From Boswellia sacra (Eukaryota; Streptophyta; Magnoliopsida; Sapindales; Burseraceae): a stretch of 64,000 bases of DNA. The DNA lies in contig SNVD02013559.1 in NCBI GenBank assembly GCA_013180625.2, positions 434,001 through 498,000 of the forward strand. Direction: 5' to 3'. Each line of letters opens with the position of its first letter. Position 1 is the first letter of the stretch. The position numbers and the translations under genes were made by a program. The notes under the pieces are model-generated. The model saw only the letters and a program-made list of their open reading frames with translations. It did not search any database and was not told the origin of the DNA. Below are positions 56,120 through 64,000 of this stretch, in pieces.

Positions 56120-58364
56120 GAATGAAAGCCCTATTCATAGTGGTGCTGGCTCTTCTTGATCTAGTTCTACATGAAATGACATGGAACATGAGCTGGCTCT
56201 TCTGGAACATCCTTTGCAACATCTTACTTCTTTGTAGATTTCTTTTTGCCAAGTTTGACCTCTTTCTGTCTTTTTAGCTCAGTGCCTCTAGATTTCTACT
56301 TTGTATCGCTTTTCTTCTTCTTCTTCTCTGCTGTCTTGTCTATCCTAACAGCAATTTGTTCAACTTGATCCTCAATTAGTCTAGTGTCCTCTGGATGCTC
56401 CTCTATGATTTTCTCAGTTTCTATGTGAGGTTGTTCATCTGTAATATCTTTGTCTTCAATTTTTCTCTCCAATGCCGATTGCTTTGCCTTGACTTCCTTG
56501 ATATCCTAACAATATTAACTAGAGCAACATTGATTAGAGCAAGTTGTTCTTCCACATTACTCATCGGATGGGTTTTGACTCTTCTTGGTTTTGGTTGAGG
56601 GGTAGGCAAATCAGATTTGTCATGCAATCTAGTCAAAAAGCCTTTTGCGATCGGCTTTGGTAGAATCTCATAGGTTTCTTTCAAGCTCATACGAACACCA
56701 TTTTAAGCTAGAATTCCTTAAATCAAAAGAAACACAAGCAAATGATAATCAGATTTGTAAGGGACAATCTGACCTATCATCCTACATATCCATAAACCTA
56801 AGTTTATCAGTCTATTAGTGCCCAAACAAAACAGAAATTTCACTCTATCTTTTCTGGCTTGATTTTGATGGGCTGACTAAAACCAACCAAATTGAGCAAT
56901 TTTATGCAAGACCCCATACTTCTTAATAAGATATTGTTGATCTATTCCCTCTTTAGGGTTCCATACTAGATCATCATGACCTGTTAACTCTTTAAGAACA
57001 ATTTCCATATCAATACTGTTATCAATAGAATGCAAACTCCAATAGAAATATCAAAGAATGTGTTAATCACATTAGGAGAAAATTTCACTAATCTGCCTTT
57101 ACAGTATACCTTATGAAATTAAAAGCCTTCGGAATTATCAATGGACTCAATAATATTAGCATAAAATTCTTGAATGAGTGTCTTAATAGGAGGCATAAAA
57201 TTGTTTACCGTTCTAGTCCAGTAGATGGACTTAAGAAGTTCACCCAGGCAATATCTATTAAAATCTGAAACCTTCACTGGCCTTTCAATCTATAACTTCC
57301 TCTTTGAAGTGTATTTCAGAAAGTTTTTCTTCACTTCAAATGTGAGAAACTTGTTGAACTTAGGCTTAATCTTGTCCTTCATTCAACCAACTAGAACTAT
57401 TTCATCATCACTCAGCGCAAGATCAATTAGTACCTCTGCATGTTGCTGTTACGACTGCTGTGATTGTGAACTATCGTGACTGGTTTGTTTAGAATTGCTG
57501 GATAAAGATACAATACTGGTAGACTTCTCATACTCAGTCGAAGATGCCATTGTTGGGATTTGATTTGATATGGTGCTTCATAAGGGTTTTGGAATAGAGA
57601 TACACAAGAGATACAAGAGAGAGAGAGGCAGAATGCAATACTTTATTTTAACAAAGAACAAAATAACCCTAACTAAGTTTTGTGATATACTTGAAAAAAA
57701 AAGAGTCCTAATCTAGTTCGGTTACCAAAATAATTTGAAATTCTAATTGTTTTTCCAAAACAAACTCATTAATACAATTGATGACATAAATTCAAATTTT
57801 GATTTTGATTGAAATAATGAATTCCATAAGAGAAAGGATTCCCGCCATTGAAAACTCTCCCCCTCCAACCAATAATGCTGACATGGCACTTTTGACACAT
57901 GGACACAAAAAGAAAAGTAAATTTTAGATAGGCTCAAATGACATCGTATAATATAAAAAACATAACAGCGAACAATTATAATTAACATAATAATAATATC
58001 TATACATCATATGAATCATTATAAGAAAGCATATTTTAGAGCTATTTATAGTTATCATAAGAAAGTTGTTTAACTTTATTTTTCATTCAATTGAGGCGTC
58101 AAAAATAACATTTTGACATAATCACAAAAATTAATCATATTGGATTATGAATTAAACACAGTAGCTTTCACACAATATAGAGGTAGCCTTTTTCAGTTAA
58201 GTGGGTGACCTCAACATATTTCTTAGATACCTTGAGGTTACTCTCAATGACGACTTTCATACATCATATATTGGTATCCCTCTCTGTTTTTTTTATTTGC
58301 AATTAGTACCTTAATAAAAACACAGCATAGATTACGGCTCACACATGTTTAATGAGAAGAAAAC

Positions 58365-59160
58365 TTATGATATATAGATATAATTAATATAGGAGAAAGC
58401 ATTGCTTATCCATAAAACTAAAAAAATGCCTAAGGCCTTTCTTGCATCATCTTTAGAAAGTTTCAAATTAGTATAGATAGGAGTTCTCATAGGTTTTTCT
58501 TTTTCAAGTTCTTTTTTTTTTACAAGATTCTTAGCATATTTTGATTGAGATATAAATATCACATCATCCAATTTGCTTAACATGCAATCCAAGAAAGAAA
58601 TTTAACTCTCTTACCATGCTCATCTTAAACTTTTCTTGCATCAACTTAACAAACTCATTAGTTTTGTTTTTGTTAGTTGAGCCAAACACAATATCATCCA
58701 CATGTACTTGAGTAACAATAAAGTAACTAGGTGCATGTTTAATAAACAAAATCTTATCGTTGCTATCCCTAGAATAGCCTCTCTTAATCAAAAAAAGTGT
58801 TAATATTTCATAACGAGCTTGTTTCAAACCATACAACGCTTTATGCAACTTGTACACAAAATCAAGATGTTTAGGATCTTCAAATCCTTGGGTTTGTTCA
58901 ACAAAAGCTTCTTCATTAAGATAGCCATTCAAGAAAGCTATCTTAATATTCATTTGATACAGTTTAAAATCTAGCAAGCAAGCAATAGCAAGTAGTAATA
59001 TGATAAACTCAAGTCTAGCTACTACTGTGAAGGTTTCATCAAAGTCTATGTCTTTTACTTGTGTGTAATCTTGTGTCACTAACCTAGCTTTATTTTGAAC
59101 TACTTGTCCATTCTCATAAGTTAATTCTTAAATATCCACTTAGTTCCAATGACATTTGCA
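58365..59160 (-). pseudogene. pol: SIRE-like Copia reverse transcriptase
   Basis: The minus strand reads MTQDYTQVKDIDFDETFTVV, KLYQMNIKIAFLNGYLNEEA, VEQTQGFEDPKHLDFVYKLH and KALYGLKQAR. The catalytic motif is VHVDDIVFGSTN (normally YVDD, here H-V-D-D), followed by KFKMSMVRELNFFLGLHVKQ. The next piece (58365-58592) gives ISQSKYAKNLVKK. RNase H itself is not recognisable to the left. Changes in conserved residues and a frameshift near 58570 indicate decay. Confidence 0.88.
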
Positions 59161-60361
59161 TTTTGTGAACTAGGAACTAATTCCCAAACTTCATTTCTTT
59201 TAAACTGATTAAGTTCATCTTGCATAGCCTGAATCTAAACATCCTCTTTTAAAAGCTTCTTTCACATTTTTAGGCTCAATTAATGAAACATAACTAGCAA
59301 ATCTTACCTGATTTCTTACCTTGCTCCTGGTCTTCATTATCCTATTAGGACTTCCTATCATTGAGCTGGTTGGCTGTGCCTATTGTATCCAAGAAGGTGG
59401 CTATTTTCATTCATCATCATTTCTGATTAAGTTTCTGTCCAAGTCTGTGCTATCAGATGTTGCTATTGTGTCTGGTGTAATAGTTATTTTTCCTCTTTCA
59501 TAACAGAAGCTTCCTTGCTGTTACTCTGTCTAGCGCCAAACTTTTTGGATTTTTTTGAGACTAGTTATGCTTTCTTCATGAGAGTACTTTGCATAATTCT
59601 TAAGGTCATTAAACACTACATTTGCTGACTCCATTATAGTCTTAGTTCGAAGATTGTAAACTCGAAACGCCTTACTATTCAATGCATGTCCCACGAAGAC
59701 TCATTCATCACTTTTACGATCGAATTAATATAACTTCTCTTTGTCATTTAAGATGTAACAACTACATCCAAGAACATGAAAATACTTCAAGCTAGATTTT
59801 CTTCCTTTTAAGATCTCATAAGGTGTTTCGTGAGTGCCAGGTCTTAGAAAAACTCTATTTGAAATATAACAAGTAGTGTTAATTGTTTCAGCCCATAGCC
59901 TTTTAGTAAACTTCTTGCTATTGAGCATCACTCTAGCCATCTCTTGAAGTATCATATTCTTTCTTTCTACAACACCATTCTGTTTAGGTATTTAGGGGGC
60001 TAAAAATTCATGTGCAATTTCATGGTATTTGCAGAAATTAGCATAGCTCTAACATTTTCAAACTCCTTGCCATGGTCACTCCGTATCCTCACTATCCTGC
60101 CAATGTTCCTATTTTGCTTATTTTCAAGCTTAACACAAATATTTTTGAAAGCTTCAAAAGTGTCAAATTTGTCTTTAATAAAATCAACCCAAGTATATCT
60201 AGAGAAATCATCAACACAAATAAATACATATCTCTTACTATAAATGCTTTCAATCTACATAAGACCCATGAGATCCATGCGAAGCAAATCAAGTATTTTA
60301 GATGTGCTAAGATGTGACACAGACTTATGCACTCCTCTAATTTGTTTTCCCTATTGACATG
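59161..60361 (-). pseudogene. pol: SIRE-like Copia integrase, truncated by CACTA insertion
   Basis: The minus strand gives CQ, a stop, GKQIRGVHKS, LDLLRMDLMGLM, YVFVCVDDFSRYTWVDFIKD and IRSDHGKEFENV, so the two catalytic Asp positions of D-D-35-E are visible (MDL and RSDHG). The C-terminal part (59725-59955) has ILQEMARVMLNSKKFTKRLW and AETINTTCYISNRVFLRPGT. Further left is HALNSKAFRVYNLRTKTIME (59635-59700). Stops and frameshifts are frequent. The zinc-binding part is removed by the CACTA end at 60362. Confidence 0.85.
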
Positions 60362-60749
60362 CACTACAAGAAAAAAGTTCATATTTGACGGTTTTTAGCC
60401 ATCAAATAAATACATTATTGGCGGTTTTACAACCACCACCAATAGCACCGGCAATATGGTCAATTTAACAGTTGATCAACCCACCAAATATGTACCTGAC
60501 CATGCTTCTCACAAAAAAAGAGACAAGTATAGTTCTCCCAAGAAAGTTGATTTGTGATCCATATTTGTTATTTTTTAGTCAAATATAGCTCATTTCAACA
60601 GTAATTTTTTTTGAATTTTTTTATATTTGTCAATTTTTAGTTGGCAAGTATGATTAATTAAAATATTTAAAAAAAATATTTGGTGGTTTTTCGTCACTAA
60701 GTATGATATAGAAAAATTAAAAAAAATTTATAATACTTGGTTGTTTAGT

Positions 60750-60790
60750 ATTTGCCAAGTATATATATAGACCAAGGTATAACATTAAAA

Positions 60791-60834
<44 letters not shown>

Positions 60835-60860
60835 CAAGGTATAACATTAAAAGAACCAAT
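60750..60860. repeat. TA microsatellite between two copies of a 30-bp repeat
   Basis: TATATATAGACCAAGGTATA plus ACATTAAAAGAA occurs at about 60762 and again at about 60824, with a run of about 20 TA units between. This looks like a slippage-driven duplication of the local sequence. Confidence 0.85.
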
Positions 60861-63613
60861 AGGCAAGAAGTAAATGCAAATCATTATCCAACTACAGAGA
60901 AATTCTAATAAGAACAATATATTGTGAATAACAATATTCAATATAAATAAACCTTTCCATTTTTTCTTATGGCTTCTAGAGTTTAGCCTACAATTGAACT
61001 TGCAAACACGGAAACTTGGCCATCAGTTATTTTTTTAAAGAAAAGCATTATTACAATATTTACATTAATATAGGTAGTCAATTGCAACCTCATCTCTTAT
61101 GAATCTCAGAACATGCTCTAAAAGTGAGTATTTGTACCTGTTTCCTTAAAACTCCAAACAAATAAAGGTTGTCTAAGAAGCTACATTAATGGACTATGAA
61201 CTACATCATAAAAACTTACTTGTCTACAAACAAGGAGCAACTTAGACTCCAAGAAACCCATTTCATATAATTATGGTGCGATAGAAATACATTTTCAAAA
61301 TATAAAGAAACCAAGCTGAGAGTTTTAGTAATCCAAAATAAGTTCATGATTGACTATCCACAATTGACAATTGCAATATGTGTTTTCTATTGATGTCTGG
61401 GGCAAAATATTTTCCCAAAAAACTGTATCCATCTACATCACTCTACTTGTATTGATCTACTTACCAAATTATCATTCTCCACTTGCTTTTAAGTTGGAGA
61501 AAGCTTGTAGTTGTAAATATTTTACATGAAAAATTGATATGATATCATTCTATTTATGCAGACCTCTAGCTAAAGAATTTGTAAAGTTGAAGAGAGGTTG
61601 TAGTTGTAGTTTGAATGGTGGAATACATCAAATATAGGATCAACAATTACAAAGAATTTCCATGAAATGCAATGATGATTGGAAATTTTGCAATCTAGTT
61701 ATCAATTCAATGCAATACATATAAGGAATTAACAATGCTAAAGGATGATATAATACTTGTTGCATACGCATGTATATTTAGAAAGTTCTAAAGCATGTCT
61801 CCAATTCCAAATGCACGCAACTCCATCGATCTAAACCAGTTACAATATCTCTATTTTCTAAAAATTTGGCATCCCAAACACATCTAGCTAACAAACAATT
61901 AACTCTTTAGCAATAATTCAATTCATAAATATGTAAGGCAACACACGTATATTATTACAAGTATCATAGATATGATATTAATACTTATTGGTATAAATAT
62001 CACGAACATAGTCTATAGATCAATTTGTATCTAGATTCATAGTCTACACACACACACTTTTTAAACAAAAAGAGTGAATATAGCAACACTAACATCAATT
62101 TAGTTATTAGGAAATGCAAATAAACTTTTAAGGTTGATACGAAGAAGTCCATAAGTGAAAAATTTTACATTATAAATATTTCAGCATAAAGAGTGAATAA
62201 AAAGGATTGAGATCTGACATGGTAAAAGCTATGGTTATAGCAAGAAAGGTTTGTAGCAAAAGAGCAAAATGATCACCCACCAAAGATCTCACCTATCATT
62301 AATCAAATAAAAATTGAGATCACTAGTCTTATGTATATATCTAAGTAACCAAATTATAGTTAATTAACCGTATAAAAGAGAATTTCTTGTTACAAATAAA
62401 CATAACCGACTTTAGCTCAAAATCACACCAAAAACACTTTCATAATCTCTAAGAAACTATTTTCCTAGGTTAACAACCTAAAGATGTCAATCAACACAAA
62501 AAATAAACAAATTTAAATGACACATATTACAAAAAAAAACTAACAATTAATTTGAGAAGTCATAAGGAACATTATGATAATCACTATGTGCCAACATCAA
62601 TATACTTATAAAAAAGCTAATAATTAAATGAATAGAAGGGTTTGGTCAAATACATGATTATATATTAAGTTTGTCATAAATCATTATTGAACCAAAGATG
62701 TTAATATAACTATATAAACTCATTGTACATTCATGGCATCAATTAATTTTTAATAAGGTGATAATAAAGCATCTGATCCATAAAATTTAAAATAAATGAA
62801 TAAGTAATTAAATAAGCTCATCCATGAACTGATTTGAGAGGTTACATCACATTATCAATAATTAGATTTTTTTAAAAAAAAATCTTCTCTTATTAGAAGA
62901 ATCCTATCTTGCCACCTTTTATAGATTATTATACTATAATATTAATCTAATATTCTCAAAAAATAGTTGGGTTGTCCAAATATTAGGCCAAGAAAATATA
63001 GAAATACTTCTAACAAATATATTATTTTTTATTGTGTTTGTGATTAAAATTAAATGGTACTTGACATGTTAAAAGTAACAATATAGTTTACTACATCCAA
63101 TCATTCAGGTGATAGTTGATAATAATAATCTAATGGTTAGACCAAAAATATCAAGTAGAATACATTTGAGGTAATAAATAGATTAACATCTCAAACTCCT
63201 TGGTAAATAGATTAACAAGACCAGAATTGAGAAAGTTATTGTGATAAACCGAACAAATCACGACATCACTAAGACACACTAATACAACATTTATAGTTGC
63301 ATCTCTATATAGCTAAAGAGAGGAAAAGGAAGCAAACAAAATTCCAAACAAAATTCCAAATTCTGCAATAGTAGTGTTAACAAGTAGATTACGTGAAGAG
63401 CATAAACTAAAAAAAGGAACTAATAGCCTTCAAGCCTATATATATCTTTATCATCAACTCTATGAATTGCTTTACTATAACTTCATTACTTAGTTTACCC
63501 GCATTAAAATCTGTCCATTTGCTCTCACTGGGTTTTATTGAAAATGATTGGTTCTTAAAAGGCAAGTTCCATGGCATTTAACTAATCAATAAAGATACTA
63601 AAAGAGAACTTAC
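60861..63613. other. CACTA interior without recognised genes
   Basis: AT-rich sequence with many stops in all frames. I see no transposase, no repeats beyond simple ones, and no RNA gene. Pieces of captured genes with introns could be hidden here. Confidence 0.35.
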
Positions 63614-63713
63614 AACCAGTAAAAGTATAGCTTCAACGCCATCCTTGATAGAGCAGAAGGATCTCTGGGATTCCTCTCCATTAATAACAAGCTTCCAATA
63701 GTCTCTCCATAGA
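63614..63713 (-). other. Possible isolated exon inside the CACTA element
   Basis: On the minus strand a polypyrimidine tract ending TTTTGCAG precedes 63713, and GTAAGT follows 63614. The 100 bases between are open in one frame (YGETIGSLLLMERNPRDPSA then LSRMALKLYFYW). I do not recognise the family. It may be an exon of a captured host gene or of the element's own gene. Confidence 0.35.
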
Positions 63714-64000
63714 CTGCAAAAGAAGAGAAATGAATCAAACATTTCTCTTCAATAGCTAATTATAACATAAAAGTGAAAAAAAAAATTAATTAACTAATTT
63801 ACAAATTAAAATAAAGCAAACACATAAAATTTTATCTTCAATAGCTCAAGCCCAACTCAAAGTTAGATTAATCTAACATCCATCAACCACAAGAAAGAAT
63901 TAATTAAAAAAAAAAAAAAAAAACCTTAGTGGTGGTGAAACAGAAATTCGTTGGCAACTAGATTGGCAGTAGGATTCTAAAAAAGAAATGATTTAATAGA

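Larger units (their letters stand above)
53725..57549 (-). pseudogene. Transposase_32-like 'putative plant transposon protein' pseudogene, interrupted by an LTR
   Basis: The start at 57549 reads MASSTEYEKSTSIVSLSSNS and a Gln/Ser-rich N-terminus with a stop. It continues with DDEIVLVG, FNKFLTFEVKKNFLKYTSKR, LIQEFYANIIE, FHKVYCKGRLVKFSPNVINT and NNVEEQ-like sequence. The EFYAN...VRG-x-x-VDFSP-x-x-IN pattern is that of the putative plant transposon protein domain (PF20167). The C-terminal part (56120-56400) is Lys-rich, and the end (53725-54079) follows after an insertion (54080-56119). Multiple stops make it dead. Its place between pol and 3' LTR is where some SIRE elements have an extra (env-like) ORF. 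Confidence 0.6.
52250..60361 (-). mobile_element. SIRE-like Copia with an extra ORF downstream of pol, 5' part removed by CACTA insertion
   Basis: On the minus strand, from right to left: integrase (cut at 60361), RT and RNase H (58365-59160), a Transposase_32-like pseudogene (57549-53725), a polypurine tract (53111-53130) and a 3' LTR ending near 53106. The 3' LTR was placed by the polypurine tract and by the GTTTACATGTTTCGGTT motif near 52322; its outer boundary is uncertain. Gag, protease and the 5' LTR would lie beyond the CACTA element, outside the window. Confidence 0.65.
60362..64000. mobile_element. CACTA element, left end only (continues beyond window)
   Basis: CACTACAAGAAAAAAGTTC at 60362 is a CACTA terminus. 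It interrupts the Copia integrase. Behind it are repeated words such as GACGGTTTTTAGCCATCAAA, GGCGGTTTTACAACCACC, TTTTTAGTTGGCAAGTATG and TGTTTAGTATTTGCCAAGTA (to about 60770), in the role of subterminal repeats. The rest of the window shows no transposase domain. The TSD cannot be checked because the other end is missing. Confidence 0.75.

Noticed and set aside
56421..56690. Independent 89-codon gene on the minus strand
   Set aside because: It is part of the larger Transposase_32-like pseudogene (53725-57549).
60717..60941. 74-codon open frame rich in Ile and Tyr
   Set aside because: Produced by translation through the TA microsatellite.

Overview
This is a transposon-dominated stretch of a plant nuclear genome, most likely a eudicot (my inference from AT-rich composition and the element families). 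I found no convincing host gene outside mobile elements. Nearly all recognisable coding sequence belongs to LTR retrotransposons (Copia SIRE-like and Tork/Tnt1-like, Gypsy Athila-like) and CACTA (En/Spm) DNA transposons, largely nested in one another.

Left block (1-15575). A Copia deletion derivative on the minus strand (1-4743; its 3' LTR is cut by the window edge) keeps gag and part of the protease and pre-integrase region but has lost integrase, RT and RNase H. It sits in the gag of another Copia (4744-5127). A CACTA-like element (6635-12840, 3-bp target duplication ACT) carries a fragment of a host papain-type (RD19-like) cysteine protease gene with its intron, and a CACTA protein remnant. 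Two foldback elements (about 13049-13211 and 14153-14343) and a long TA microsatellite follow.

Central nest (15576-49711). The outer layer is a decayed Tork-like Copia (minus) with LTRs at 15576-16152 and 49131-49711. Its protease codons are split by a 28.6-kb Athila-like Gypsy insertion 'A' (19267-47883, minus, duplication TGGAC). A was itself hit twice: by a CACTA element (27121-36613, duplication TGA) with nearly complete TNP2 and Transposase_24 genes, inserted in A's protease, and by a young Gypsy 'B' of A's own family (37717-45407, plus, duplication TGGGG), inserted in A's gag.

The most unusual content is a LOG gene (cytokinin-activating phosphoribohydrolase family) carried by both Gypsy elements in the same place, between pol and the 3' LTR. 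In B it is an intact, intronless 216-codon ORF (41928-42578), although B has lost all of pol. In A (22070-22715) it is a pseudogene. This points to a retrotransposon family that captured a LOG cDNA before A and B separated.

Right block (49712-64000). After repeat-rich non-coding DNA comes a SIRE-like Copia on the minus strand (about 52250-60361). It carries a 'putative plant transposon protein' (Transposase_32-like) pseudogene between pol and its 3' LTR, itself interrupted by a probable solo LTR (54080-56119). Its integrase is cut at 60362 by the left end of a third CACTA element that runs past the window.
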